A stretch of DNA of 64,000 bases from Streptomyces sp. B1I3 (GCF_030816615.1 NZ_JAUSYD010000001.1:186001-250000), one strand, 5' to 3'. Counted from the first letter of the stretch, positions 23,215 through 31,961 are shown. The notes: generated by a model from the sequence alone, not told the origin. Made by a program: numbers and translations.

Positions 23215-25812
23215 TCACGGCAGTATTTCGACGTACCCCTCGGTTCCGTGTACGCGGATCCGCTGCCCGTCCCGGATCAACCGGGTGGCCTGCTCCACGC
23301 CGACGACGGCCGGCAAGCCGTACTCCCGGGCGATCACTGCGCCATGGGTCATCAGGCCGCCCACCTCCGTCACCAGGCCCGCGATGGCGACGAACAGCGG
23401 TGACCAGCTGGGGTCCGTGAAGGTCGTGACCAGGATGTCGCCCGCTTCCAGATCGGCCTCTGCCATGTCAAGGATGACGCGGGCTCTTCCCTCGATGGTC
23501 CCGGCGGAAACCGGTAGGCCGATCAGGGCACCGGCCGGCACGTCGGCGCGCCGGTACGCCCCGGTGACGGCCTCACCATCCGATGTGAGCACCCGGGGCG
23601 GTGTGAGCGCGTGGTACGACCGGAACGTCTCCTTGCGCAGCCGGATGAGCTGGTCATCCACCTGGTTCGAGCGCACGACGTCGTGGAGTTCCTGGAACGT
23701 GAGGTAGAAGATGTCCTCCTTCTCCGGAAGCACGTTGGCCTGCACGAGGCGCTCGGCCTCCTGCAACAGGGCCTGCTTGTAGATGAAGTAGCGGTTGATG
23801 ACGCCGTACTTCGGGTACTCCCGGTATCCGATGAAGGTTCTGACCCGGTCGATCATCCGCTTGGTCTCGTCGGCTTTCTGGTCTCCGTCCGGCAGGTCCC
23901 GCAAGCGTGACAGCACGTCCTGTTCCTTCTTCTGCGCCTTCTGCAGCCCTTGCTCGAAGCGCCGCTTCGCGGCGCCCGGCTCGAAGATCCTGACATTGTC
24001 GAGGATCACGGGCACGAGCGTGGTGGGGCGCTCACGCCAACGTGGCCTCGTGATGTCGATCTCGCCGACGCAACGCATGCCGTACCGGTCGAGGTAGGCC
24101 TCTATGGCGTCGCGCGCTTCGGTCCCGCCCGCCGGCTTCGCCAGCTCGTCCAGGAAGCCCTCGTCCTCGACGTTCTGCAGGAACGCCACCACCTCCGGCA
24201 GCGGGCGGATCACGTCCGCGACGTCGAGCAGCGCGAGTCCCATCTCCGACGTGACGTTGTCGGGGGCGGACAGCGTCAGCGTGTCAGCCGCGTTCTTCTC
24301 CCCCAGCCACTCCTGCAGCTTGTCGTTGAGCCACCACGTGGCCTCCATCCCCGCCATGACCACCTGAAGGTTCAGCGGATCACTGAGGACTCGCTTGTGC
24401 TCCTCGAAGGCCTCCAGTAGGTAGTCGAACAGTGCCGGTCCGGTCTTCGTCCGGATGTCACGCTCCAGGGCGGCGACGGACATCTGGCTTCGTTCGACCA
24501 GTTCGGTGACGATGGCCGGATCGGTCTCGATCGGGGCCGCCGGACCGCCGGCCGACGGCCGGCCGGGACCCGCGTCCGGGAGCGACGGAACGAAACCGTC
24601 GCGGTCGAGAACGGTCTCCAGCGCGTCCCGGACCAGCGGATCGCCTCTCCCCATGGCGTCCAGGAGGCCGGTGCGGCTCGCGGGTGAGGCCAGGCGCCGG
24701 GTGACGTCGACGAAGAGCCTTCCACCGGCCTCGTGCATCGCCACCATGGCCGTCAGCTGCCACATGGAAAGCCCCAGGGGCTTCATGGGATCGGTCATCA
24801 TCTGCCCATGGCCGACGGAGACGTAGACGTGATTCTCCTGGTCGCCGGTCTCGGGGACGGGGAACAGCGTCGTGATCGGCCGGCTCTGAACAATCTGGAA
24901 ACTGTCATCGACCAGACACCATTCGATGTCCTGCGGGCGGCCGAAGTGCGCTTCGATCCGCCGCCCGAGCTGCACGAGCTGCACGACCTGCGCATCCGTC
25001 AGCGCCGGCTGCTCCTGCCGCTGCGAGTCGATCGCCACTTCCTGCGTACCACCGGCCGGCAGGGCGTGAACGGCCCGCTGTTTGGCGGCGATCGCCTTGG
25101 CGACGACTGCGCCGTCTCGCACCTTGAAGACGTCCGGGTTCACCAGGCCGGAGACCAGAGCCTCGCCGAGGCCGAAGCCGGCGTCCACGGTGGCGACCTT
25201 CCGGTTGCCCGTGACGGGGTCTGCCGTGAACAGGATGCCGGCCGCATGCGGGAAGACCATCCGCTGCACGACCACGGCCATGTGGACCGTACGGTGGTCG
25301 ATGCCGTTCCGCCGACGGTAGGTTACGGCCCGCTCGGTGAACAGCGAGGCCCAGCACCGGCTGACGTGCTGGAGGATCGCCGTCGGCCCCACGACGTTGA
25401 GATACGTGTCCTGCTGGCCGGCGAAGGAGGCCGTCGGCAGGTCCTCTGCTGTCGCGCTGGATCGTACGGCGTAGGCGGCTTGCTCGCCGAGCCGGGCGAG
25501 CGCGCGGGTGATCGCCACCGCGAGATCGCCCGGAATGGCGATCCCTTCGATGGTCCGACGAATCTGCGCGCTGAGTGTGTGGATCGCCTCCTGGTCGTCC
25601 GGGTCCAAGCGCGACAGTTGATCGAGCCGGTCGTCGATCGACGGCGCTTTCGCCACGATCCGCCGGAAGGCGTCCGTAGTCACGCAGAAGCCACCCGGTA
25701 CGCGGATCCCTTCGATCCGCGACAGCCCGCCCAGGTGCGCGCCCTTGCCACCGACGGCCGCGACCTGCATCTCGTCAACTTCTTGAAGATCGAACACGTA
25801 CTGTCCGGTCAT
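23215..25812 (-). CDS. rph: Rifampin phosphotransferase (rifamycin-inactivating PEP-synthase-like enzyme)
   Basis: The 865-residue product has the three-domain architecture of RPH: an ATP-binding domain (1-320; VGGKGAHLGGLSRIEGIRVP, AYAVRSSATAEDLPTASFAG, ILFTADPVTGNRKV, EWCLVDDSFQIVQSRPITTL), a rifampin-binding helical domain (about 330-750; HVYVSVGHGQMMTDPMKPLG, MWQLTAM) and a swivelling phosphohistidine domain (GGLMTHGAVIAREYGLPAVV) with the catalytic His at about residue 823, close to His825 of the Listeria enzyme. RPH uses ATP and water to phosphorylate the C21 hydroxyl of rifamycins, giving AMP and phosphate and an inactive antibiotic. Start: ATG 25812 after GGAGG with a seven-base gap. 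The open frame runs about 320 codons further upstream but is leader sequence. A 19-bp rifamycin-associated element lies 293 bp upstream. Confidence 0.96.
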   Translation of the reverse strand: MTGQYVFDLQEVDEMQVAAVGGKGAHLGGLSRIEGIRVPGGFCVTTDAFRRIVAKAPSIDDRLDQLSRLDPDDQEAIHTLSAQIRRTIEGIAIPGDLAVAITRALARLGEQAAYAVRSSATAEDLPTASFAGQQDTYLNVVGPTAILQHVSRCWASLFTERAVTYRRRNGIDHRTVHMAVVVQRMVFPHAAGILFTADPVTGNRKVATVDAGFGLGEALVSGLVNPDVFKVRDGAVVAKAIAAKQRAVHALPAGGTQEVAIDSQRQEQPALTDAQVVQLVQLGRRIEAHFGRPQDIEWCLVDDSFQIVQSRPITTLFPVPETGDQENHVYVSVGHGQMMTDPMKPLGLSMWQLTAMVAMHEAGGRLFVDVTRRLASPASRTGLLDAMGRGDPLVRDALETVLDRDGFVPSLPDAGPGRPSAGGPAAPIETDPAIVTELVERSQMSVAALERDIRTKTGPALFDYLLEAFEEHKRVLSDPLNLQVVMAGMEATWWLNDKLQEWLGEKNAADTLTLSAPDNVTSEMGLALLDVADVIRPLPEVVAFLQNVEDEGFLDELAKPAGGTEARDAIEAYLDRYGMRCVGEIDITRPRWRERPTTLVPVILDNVRIFEPGAAKRRFEQGLQKAQKKEQDVLSRLRDLPDGDQKADETKRMIDRVRTFIGYREYPKYGVINRYFIYKQALLQEAERLVQANVLPEKEDIFYLTFQELHDVVRSNQVDDQLIRLRKETFRSYHALTPPRVLTSDGEAVTGAYRRADVPAGALIGLPVSAGTIEGRARVILDMAEADLEAGDILVTTFTDPSWSPLFVAIAGLVTEVGGLMTHGAVIAREYGLPAVVGVEQATRLIRDGQRIRVHGTEGYVEILP

Positions 25813-26104
25813 CGCGATACCTCCGAGGCATCCGTGCTCCGTCGCACTGCGGTGGCCGATCGAATCATCGGTGCCTCCAGCTCTGTCGAACCCCTTGTCG
25901 GGCACGTCCTCATACCTGGTTGCCTTTCCTCTGACGAGTCGGGCGGGGCGCGCCGCGCACCTCCGCCCCGAACACCCGCAACCGCACTGCCGGTCCCACT
26001 GGTTCGACGTGACCGCCTCACCCGTACGTCGACAACTGGGACACGCACGTCGTGCCCTCAATCCACGGGTTGTGGCCTCGGCCGACAATTCTGCGACGCG
26101 ACCC
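25813..26104 (-). promoter_or_regulatory. Long (about 290-bp) leader region between RAE and rph
   Basis: If transcription starts shortly after the element at 26105-26123, rph has an unusually long 5-prime untranslated leader for Streptomyces. No convincing small gene was found in it. A short reverse-strand frame (from 26048) is open but lacks an RBS. Confidence 0.4.
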
Positions 26105-26123
26105 GGGTCTTGCCGCAAGCCCC
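26105..26123 (-). promoter_or_regulatory. Rifamycin-associated element (RAE) upstream of rph
   Basis: GGGTCTTGCCGCAAGCCCC is a 19-bp inverted repeat with the core CTTGC-C-GCAAG and G/C-rich outer arms; on the coding strand of rph it reads GGGGCTTGCGGCAAGACCC. This agrees with my recollection of the RAE, the element reported upstream of rifamycin-inactivation and protection genes (rph, arr, rgt, rox, helR) in actinomycetes and required for rifampin-induced expression. Its position upstream of rph on the same strand makes the call strong. Confidence 0.8.
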
Positions 26124-26459
26124 CCGGCGCGCTATACGTTGGTAGTGGCGGGGAGAGTTTTTTCTTGCCTTTGCCTCCTGACGTCCGCTGGAATTCCTTC
26201 TGGCGTCCGCCGGACATGACAAGCCTCCCGCGAAGCCGTGGCGCGTACGGGTAGGCGGCGTTGGCAGGCAGATGTCCCGTCAGCCCAAGGACCCACGGAT
26301 GCCAGACGTTAGGCCGGCGCGGCAAGTAGCCGGGGCCCGGGCGGTGGCGTGGCCGGAAGCGGAGCCTGTCCTTTTGATGAGCCATCAGCGGTCGACTTGA
26401 TGAGGCGATCCGCTGACCGATACCCCCGAAGGCTTGCGGTATCGCGCATGGGAACTGGC
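26124..26459. other. Gene-free stretch upstream of the RAE
   Basis: No gene recognised. A short run GAGAGTTTTTTC (26151-26162) follows a G/C-rich imperfect hairpin and could be a weak plus-strand terminator. Confidence 0.3.
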
Positions 26460-26925
26460 CGCATGAATACGCGTTCGCGGGCCGACTCGACGACGGGTGG
26501 AAATGGTGGGAGGCCGCCATCGAAGAAGCACAGAAAGGTCGCTGGATCCGTGACGCCGTAGAACGGCAAGTGCTCAAGGACATCGGCGCCGCCACAAACC
26601 CTCTCCACGGTGGACGGATGGCCCCGTTCACGGAGGACTCGTGGGACGTACGCATCGGGAGGATTGGGAACTGGGCACGGGTGCTGCGGCTCACGGCCCG
26701 GTCAGGCGGCTGGGTGCTCCAACCGATGACTGGACACAACCCGCTGAACCCCGCCGGCATGACCGAACTGCTGTCCGGCATCCACGCCGTCGGCGAGCAA
26801 CGGGAAGAACGGATGGAGCAGTTCCTGACGGGCGCACTGTTCCGGAAGACGAGATTGCGAAAGCCGAGGTTTTCCTGCCCGGGCCAGGATCCATCGAGGA
26901 CCTTGAGCTCTTCTTCTACGGCTGA
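26460..26925 (+). pseudogene. Hypothetical protein, frameshifted remnant
   Basis: The frame at about 26480-26690 reads GRLDDGWKWWEAAIEEAQKG, RWIRDAVERQVLKDIG and GRMAPFTEDSWDVRIGRIG. The protein-like end is in another frame: RTVPEDEIAKAEVFLPGPGS, IEDLELFFYG and a stop at 26923-26925. Both pieces have the composition of a real acidic soluble protein, but no single frame spans them and no start is obvious. I do not recognise the family. Confidence 0.45.
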
Positions 26926-26959
26926 GGGACAATCTCTCCACTGTCAGCGCCGCATCCGG

Positions 26960-27085
26960 TGCGGATGGCGGCGAAGTGAGAAGCAGCCTGGTGGGCAGCA
27001 GCGAACTTGTCCGTTCGTACGGCCAGGCCGCGCCGCTGCTGCAGCCGGTTGACGCATCGCTCAACAGCATTCCGCTGTTTGCACA
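26960..27085 (-). mobile_element. IS5-family transposase C-terminal remnant
   Basis: The reverse strand encodes VCKQRNAVERCVNRLQQRRG, LAVRTDKFAAAHQAASHFAA. This is the region after the last catalytic Glu of IS5/IS1182-like transposases (usual RNxVERCFNRLKxWRGLAxRTDK). The upstream catalytic part is missing. Confidence 0.7.
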
Positions 27086-27138
27086 CACCTCAGCTTCGAA
27101 GACGGGCGGGGGGACGGTGGAGAAATTCATTCCGCTTA

Positions 27139-27945
27139 TCACGTCGGCTGCGAAGCGGTGCTCGACGGGGTGAGGACCTTACGGGTGACGAGTGCGGCGA
27201 TGGCAGCGACCAGGGTGCGCGGCCGACGCGGCAGCAGATGTGCGGCCAGGGCGTTGCCGAGTCCGGGGGTGACGTAGCCGCGGTCGCGCTCGAGCGCGCG
27301 CAGAGCGGCGCGTACGACCGGCTCCGGCGTGGTCATCGAGCCGTTGACGGCTGCCTTGCGGGTGCCGATGGCATCGAAGAAGGGGGTGTCGACCGGGCCG
27401 GGGCACAGAGTGAGCACGCGAATGCCACGTCCACGGTACTCCTGGCGCAGGGCGAGCCCGAAGTTCAGCACGAAGCCCTTGGCCGCACTGTAGACGGCGA
27501 AGTACGGGGAGGGCTGGAAGGCCGCGGTGGAAGCGACGTTCAGGATCGCACCCTTCCCGCGCTCCAGCATGTCGGGGAGCAGTGCGTGGGTGAGGTCGAC
27601 GAGTGTGACGACGTTGACCATCAACTGGTCGTGGTCACGGTCGGCGGCTATGTCCTCGAAGCGACCGCATGTACCGAACCCGGCATTGTTGACCAGCAGG
27701 TCGACGCTCAGGCCACGAGCGGCGAGCCGGTCGGCGATCCGCCAGGCCGCATCGGGCTCGGCGAGGTCCTGGACCATCACGTGGGCGCGGATGCCGTGCT
27801 CCGCGGTCAGGCGCTCGGCGAGTGCGGTGAGCCTGCCTTCGGAACGCGCCACCAGGACCAGGTCGTGCCCGCGAGCGGCGAGCTGTGCGGCGAACTCCGC
27901 GCCGAGTCCGGATGAGGCACCGGTGACGAGCGCTGCAGTGTGCAC
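27139..27945 (-). CDS. SDR family oxidoreductase (DltE/YqjQ-like)
   Basis: The GTG at 27945 was chosen because AAGGAG lies seven bases before it; the in-frame start at 27972 has none. The 268-residue enzyme has TGASSGLG (8-15), NNAGFGTCG (87-95), Ser139 in NVASTAAFQPS, Tyr152/Lys156 in YSAAK and CPGPVDTPFF. It belongs to the branch annotated as SadH/DltE-like short-chain dehydrogenases; the substrate is unknown. It is divergent from a TetR gene with a palindrome between them, so it is probably the repressed target. Confidence 0.92.
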   Translation of the reverse strand: MHTAALVTGASSGLGAEFAAQLAARGHDLVLVARSEGRLTALAERLTAEHGIRAHVMVQDLAEPDAAWRIADRLAARGLSVDLLVNNAGFGTCGRFEDIAADRDHDQLMVNVVTLVDLTHALLPDMLERGKGAILNVASTAAFQPSPYFAVYSAAKGFVLNFGLALRQEYRGRGIRVLTLCPGPVDTPFFDAIGTRKAAVNGSMTTPEPVVRAALRALERDRGYVTPGLGNALAAHLLPRRPRTLVAAIAALVTRKVLTPSSTASQPT

Positions 27946-27987
27946 GGGAAATCTCCTTAACTCGACGAACAACCGAGACAGGATCGT

Positions 27988-28001
27988 ACTCGATTACGAG
28001 T
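27988..28001. promoter_or_regulatory. Operator candidate between SDR and TetR genes
   Basis: ACTCG-ATTA-CGAGT is a perfect 5-bp-arm palindrome in the 141-bp divergent promoter region, followed by the AT-rich TTAATTGCAA. It lies 43 bp before the SDR start. The usual model is repression by the adjacent TetR protein. Confidence 0.5.
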
Positions 28002-28086
28002 TAATTGCAACAGCCTTGATGCAGTTACATTGGAGTTGGTGCAGCGGTGTATCGTTTTGGTGGGTCAGCAAGGAGTGGGAGGCGCC

Positions 28087-28668
28087 ATGAGTGAGACAGC
28101 GGCACGGCCGTTGCGGGCGGACGCGGAGCGCAGTGTGCGCGCGATTCTGGAGGCGGCCGAACGCGTGCTCGCTGCGGACCCCGGCGCGTCGATGGAGCAG
28201 ATCGCGACCGCGGCGGGGGTCGCCAGGACGACGATTCACCGGCGGTTCACCCATCGGCAGGCACTGATCGAGGCCCTGGCGTCGTCAGCCGCCCGCCAAC
28301 TCGCCCAAGCCGTGGAGGACGGCCGGCCGGACACCGCCCCTCCCTTGGTGGCGCTGCACCGCATCACGGCCAATGTGCTCGAGGTGAAGAGCGCCTGGGC
28401 ATTCGCCTTGGAACTGCCGGCCGATCCCGACAGCGAAGCAGCCGCCCTCCACCAGGCCATCGATCGACGTTGCATCACAGTGCTGGAACGGGCCCGGGCG
28501 GACAAGCTCATCGATGAGGCGGCCGACCTCCACTGGGTACGGCGGGTCTACTACGCGCTCCTCGGGGAGTCACTGCGCGGGAACCCTGACGACACCGGCA
28601 TCGACACGGACACCCTTGCCGCCCGCATCATCGACACCCTGCTGCACGGCGCCGGACCGCGCGCCTGA
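28087..28668 (+). CDS. TetR family transcriptional regulator
   Basis: The 193-residue protein from ATG 28087 (RBS AAGGAGTGGGAGG) has an N-terminal helix-turn-helix (VRAILEAAERVLAADPGASM, EQIATAAGVARTTIHRRFTH) with the recognition helix ARTTIHRRFTHRQALIEAL, followed by a helical ligand domain. It is divergent from the SDR gene at 27139-27945 and probably represses it and itself. The inducer is unknown. Confidence 0.92.
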   Translation: MSETAARPLRADAERSVRAILEAAERVLAADPGASMEQIATAAGVARTTIHRRFTHRQALIEALASSAARQLAQAVEDGRPDTAPPLVALHRITANVLEVKSAWAFALELPADPDSEAAALHQAIDRRCITVLERARADKLIDEAADLHWVRRVYYALLGESLRGNPDDTGIDTDTLAARIIDTLLHGAGPRA

Positions 28669-29286
28669 GCACCGCGGCAGGCGCGAGCGGTCGCTCCGGA
28701 TCGCCGCGTTCGAACCGGCACCGACCCGACGTTCCGGCGGTCCCGGCGTGACAGCAGTTTTGTGAGCACGGGGTGTGCGCCAATCCGTACATCCCTCCCA
28801 GCTGCTGCCGTCCGGCGTGACAGCCTCGACGAACCCCACAGCGCTGTCCAGGAAGGACACCGTGAGCGCCGGTGTTCCTGTGTTCTGGACGAAGTCCGCC
28901 CGGCTGCACAGTCCGGCGTCGGCGAAGTCCGTCACCTGCCAGCCTTCGCCAACGCCTCCGTGTCTTCCACGCCCGTGAACCCGGCTGCCCGCATGAGTGG
29001 GTGCAGTTCCCCCGTGGACCGGGTCGTCAAACGGATGCCTCTGACAACAGGACGGCTCGTGGCGACGTCGGCAAGGGAAGCCGCGGGGACGGCCCTGGGG
29101 GCCATCCCCCTCACAGTGGTGGGACCCGCAGAGCCGTGTGACTCGCGCGCGGTCCCCCTGCCGGCGGAACCGAAGGTGCGGCCCGTCCGGTCGCGTCGTC
29201 GGCGCCGGTCACGATCCGGGACCGCGTCACGATCCGGGACCGCGTCCCGTGCCGGGAGGACACCGCGGCCCCTGGCCCGCGTCCCG
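28669..29286. other. Gene-free 618-bp stretch with a possible methyltransferase scrap and a tandem repeat
   Basis: On the reverse strand near 28935-29040 the sequence ELHPLMRAAGFTGVEDTEAL looks like the end of a SAM-dependent methyltransferase, and VTDFADAGLCSRADFVQNTG follows in another frame, but the remainder is missing. At 29208-29243 the 18-mer GTCACGATCCGGGACCGC is repeated in tandem, with a degenerate third copy. Confidence 0.4.
29208..29243 (+). repeat. 18-bp perfect tandem repeat (two copies)
   Basis: GTCACGATCCGGGACCGC occurs at 29208-29225 and 29226-29243; the following 18 bases (GTCCCGTGCCGGGAGGAC) are a weaker third copy. It lies in gene-free DNA 44 bp beyond the end of the imine-reductase-like gene. 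Confidence 0.85.
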
Positions 29287-30207
29287 TCAGCGCGGCTCTC
29301 GGATGCTGTCGATGATGCGAGTCCAGTTGTCGCCGCCGTGTCCGTCCTTGATCGCCTGCCGATAGTGGGCCTGCACGGCCAGTGGGAGCGCGAGGTCGAG
29401 GCCGAGTGACGTGCTGGTCTCGACGATGTGGTCGGCCGTCGCACCCATCATGGTGACTGTGCTGAGGTCGCCGGGATGCTTTCCGGCATCAAGCGCGGCG
29501 CCGGGGTTCTCTTCACCGGCCCTGATGATGTCGCCAATCGAGTCGGCGGACGAGAGTAACTCCGGCAGCGCTTCCTTGGCCCCTATTCCTGCGGCGCCCA
29601 GCATTGCAGTGGCCTGCATCAGCCCGGACAGGGTGGTGAGGAACACCGCGAGTTGGGCTTGATACATCATCTGGGCGAGCCCCGGGTCCACGCCCAGATA
29701 CCTTGGTGTTCCGAGCAGCGCCAACGTCGCAAGGTGGCTCTCCATCGCCTCGTAGCGGCCGCTGTAGTAGACATAGGCTGCCTCTGTGCCGACCATCGGC
29801 GCGGGGACCATGACACCTCCGGTGAGGAAGGCGGCGTCGTGGCCCGCTGCCCAGGCGGCTGCCTCGCGTGTGCGGTCGGGAGTATCCGAGCTCAGGTTGA
29901 CGAGTGTCCGGCCGGCGAGCGATTCGGTGGCGCTGTCGAGGACGTCGTACATCGCCTGGTAGTCGGTGAGGCTGAGGATCACAAGGTCACTCGCCTCGAC
30001 TGCCTCGCTGGGTGTCGCTGCGAGCGTTGCTCCGTCGGTCACGACGCCGTCGGCCCGGCCGGCGGTGCGGTTCCAGACGGTGACCGGGTGGCCGGTGGCG
30101 AGGAGGGCGCGTGTCATCGCCTGGCCCATCGGGCCAAGCCCGATCACGGCGACAGGGCTCTTCTGCCTGGTGGTGAGGTCGGTGGTGAGGTTCTGTTGTC
30201 CGTTCAC
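29287..30207 (-). CDS. NAD(P)-dependent oxidoreductase, imine-reductase (IRED) / beta-hydroxyacid dehydrogenase type
   Basis: The 306-residue enzyme has an N-terminal Rossmann domain with VAVIGLGPMGQAM (GLGPMG, 23-28) and the NADPH-type segment TVWNRTAGRAD, then GGVMVPAPMVGTEAAYVYYS, and a C-terminal all-helical dimerisation domain (LGVDPGLAQMMYQAQLAVFL). This is the IRED layout. By my alignment the variable active-site residue (Asp in R-type, Tyr in S-type IREDs) is Tyr in the MMYQ motif, which suggests the S-type subgroup; that is tentative. It is divergent from an HxlR regulator with a palindrome between them. The natural substrate is unknown. Confidence 0.9.
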   Translation of the reverse strand: MNGQQNLTTDLTTRQKSPVAVIGLGPMGQAMTRALLATGHPVTVWNRTAGRADGVVTDGATLAATPSEAVEASDLVILSLTDYQAMYDVLDSATESLAGRTLVNLSSDTPDRTREAAAWAAGHDAAFLTGGVMVPAPMVGTEAAYVYYSGRYEAMESHLATLALLGTPRYLGVDPGLAQMMYQAQLAVFLTTLSGLMQATAMLGAAGIGAKEALPELLSSADSIGDIIRAGEENPGAALDAGKHPGDLSTVTMMGATADHIVETSTSLGLDLALPLAVQAHYRQAIKDGHGGDNWTRIIDSIREPR

Positions 30208-30240
30208 CCCTCCATACTCGGAGAGCCCCGCTACTCTCGG

Positions 30241-30267
30241 AAGTACCCACTATTTTCTGCGGTACTT
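30241..30267. promoter_or_regulatory. HxlR operator candidate
   Basis: AAGTACC (30241-30247) and GGTACTT (30261-30267) are perfect 7-bp inverted arms 20 bp apart, enclosing an AT-rich spacer (CACTATTTTCTGC) that should contain the divergent promoters. HxlR-type regulators act as dimers on such repeats; binding is inferred. Confidence 0.6.
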
Positions 30268-30290
30268 ACCTTTTCGTAAGGGGATCAGTG

Positions 30291-30662
30291 ATGGCCAAGG
30301 CGCCGAGGCGCGGGCCCTACATCTGCGGCATCGACGCTGCTCTCGACGTGCTGAGCGGCAAGTGGAAGGGACTGATCCTCTGGGAACTTGATGCCCACCG
30401 CGTACGCCGCTTCGCTGAGCTCCGTCGCGGGCTGCCGGGAGTGAGCGAGAAGATGCTGACGCAGCACCTGCGCGAGATGGAGGCGGACGGTCTCCTGCTC
30501 CGGAAGGTGTATGCCGAGGTGCCGCCGCGGGTGGAGTACTCCCTGACTGAGCACGGGCGCATGCTCAATCAAGCTCTCGGACCGCTCGGCGCCTGGGGAG
30601 CTGAGCGGATACGTCGCGAAGGCCACGAAACGGTCGGCGTAGCCGAGACCGCACACGGCTGA
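30291..30662 (+). CDS. HxlR family transcriptional regulator
   Basis: The 123-residue winged-helix protein has the family signature CGIDAALDVLSGKWKGLILW (Cys near residue 13), FAELRRGLPGVSEKMLTQHL as the recognition helix, and REMEADGLLLRKVYAEVPPR plus VEYSLTEHGRML as the wing. Some members sense aldehydes, quinones or oxidants through the N-terminal Cys. GTG 30288 is an alternative start. It is divergent from the IRED-like gene, the expected target. Confidence 0.92.
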   Translation: MAKAPRRGPYICGIDAALDVLSGKWKGLILWELDAHRVRRFAELRRGLPGVSEKMLTQHLREMEADGLLLRKVYAEVPPRVEYSLTEHGRMLNQALGPLGAWGAERIRREGHETVGVAETAHG

Positions 30663-30714
30663 CGGCCTGGCGCAGGTCGGCATGTGCTGTCCTGACGGTT
30701 CGGCTGTCGAGCAC

Positions 30715-30966
30715 TCACCGCACGGCTGTGAGGTCAGAGACCGGACCGGCGATCGCCAGATGGGTATCGTCGTCGCACTCGCGACGTCCGATGGACCGCT
30801 GAACGGATTGACCACTGCTTGACCACTGCGTGTGCTCGGCGCTGGCGTGCTTGAGCTGCTCTGCCCTGAGATCGGCTGCTTGCAGGCTTGCTCCCACGAG
30901 CTGGTCGGTCAGACGCCGAACTCCTGCGGCGTCTCCCGCCACTGCGAGCCCGTCTCGGGCCGTCAT
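30715..30966 (-). CDS. Small hypothetical protein, 83 aa
   Basis: The reverse-strand ATG at 30966 is preceded by GAGGG with a seven-base gap. The N-terminal half is amphipathic helix (GVRRLTDQLVGASLQAADLR, AEQLKHASAEHTQW). It overlaps (ATGA) the stop of a very short upstream frame ending ECPERLRQFEGVI-like sequence. No family is recognised. Composition and RBS support it, length does not. Confidence 0.4.
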   Translation of the reverse strand: MTARDGLAVAGDAAGVRRLTDQLVGASLQAADLRAEQLKHASAEHTQWSSSGQSVQRSIGRRECDDDTHLAIAGPVSDLTAVR

Positions 30967-31158
30967 ATCACGCCCTCGAACTGCCGCAGCCGCTCAGGGC
31001 ACGGCTCGTACTGGCCGATGGACAGTTACAGCCCCGTGCAATTCCGTTCAGGAACAAGCCAGTTGCTCTCTGGCGACGCAAGAAGATCTACCCTCCCGAG
31101 CTGCGCCGTACGGGAGCAGCCTGGAACTGCCACCGCCCGCCATCGAGTCGAACTGAGC
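30967..31158. other. Short gene-free stretch
   Basis: Contains only the short reverse-strand frame ending in YEPCPERLRQFEGVI, which may be a remnant of a gene once coupled to the one at 30715-30966. Confidence 0.25.
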
Positions 31159-31446
31159 TCAGCCGAGACCACGATGAGCGACCCACAACGCCCCGGCACG
31201 GCTGGCAGCTTCGGCGATCAGGGCCGCCAATTCGGGTTTTTCGGGGACAGGGAAAGAGACGTACGCGCCCCGACCACCGCCGACCGGTCGGCCATAGGCC
31301 TTTACGGCGAGATGACCGTCCGGGAGAAGCCGGACATTGAGTGTGGTCAGCGTGAACACTTCACCGCGCCGAATGTCCGTCCAGCGGAGCGCCTGCGGGA
31401 TCGTGACATTGATCGCCAGTGCGCTCACTTCCAGGTCGCTGCTCAT
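31159..31446 (-). CDS. Small hypothetical protein, 95 aa
   Basis: The product (MSSDLEVSALAINVTIPQAL ... LTTLNVRLLPDGHLAVKAYG ... YVSFPVPEKPELAALIAEAA) has alternating strands and a C-terminal helix, and the codon pattern is that of a real gene. It is soluble and unexported. No family is recognised. It probably forms a short reverse-strand unit with the gene at 30715-30966. Confidence 0.6.
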   Translation of the reverse strand: MSSDLEVSALAINVTIPQALRWTDIRRGEVFTLTTLNVRLLPDGHLAVKAYGRPVGGGRGAYVSFPVPEKPELAALIAEAASRAGALWVAHRGLG

Positions 31447-31961
31447 GGACGGATGATCTCACGCGAGTCGCCGCAGGCGGCCTCCACCAGTGGGCGCCCG
31501 GCCCTGCGCGGGCATCGGCGCCACGGGCGGCCTGAGGACCACCCGGGCTCGTCGAAGGCGGCCAAGTACCTGAGGCGCCAGGAGTCGGGGTGCGTATCCG
31601 TATGCAGCCCACGTTGTCCCTGAGCGCCCTGCCGGATGCGTGGGAAGCGGTGGCCCCGCTCTCACCACGGCTGCCCATCCCGCTGCAGCGCTGTTTTCCG
31701 GCCGAAGCCAACTTTTTCACGCAGGAGCCATAGAAACGTTTTTGCAGGTCAGATGGTAGTTCGCGGTTGTACCACCTAGTTCGGTCCACATGCCGGACTC
31801 CGTACGAGAGGCTCGCGCACCTGTTCCGAGCTGGCCGAACGGCCATTCGGTAGGCAGGCGTGGAGCGGGTCGGGCCAGAAAGCACTGATCGATGTGCGCT
31901 CACTGCCTGCAAGCAGCAGACTCCCCACCGCAATCACCCCCCGAGTGAAGGAGATGCACAC
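31447..31961. other. Gene-free 515-bp stretch upstream of the protease inhibitor gene
   Basis: No gene recognised. The part at 31705-31800 is lower in GC (AACTTTTTCACGCAGGAGCC, GAAACGTTTTTGCAGG) and is a candidate promoter region. Confidence 0.35.

Noticed and set aside
25813..26781. Reading rph as a 1188-residue protein starting at 26781
   Set aside because: The extra 323 residues are Arg/Pro/Ser-rich with no RPH similarity, overlap the RAE, and the start at 25812 has a good RBS and the canonical RPH N-terminus.
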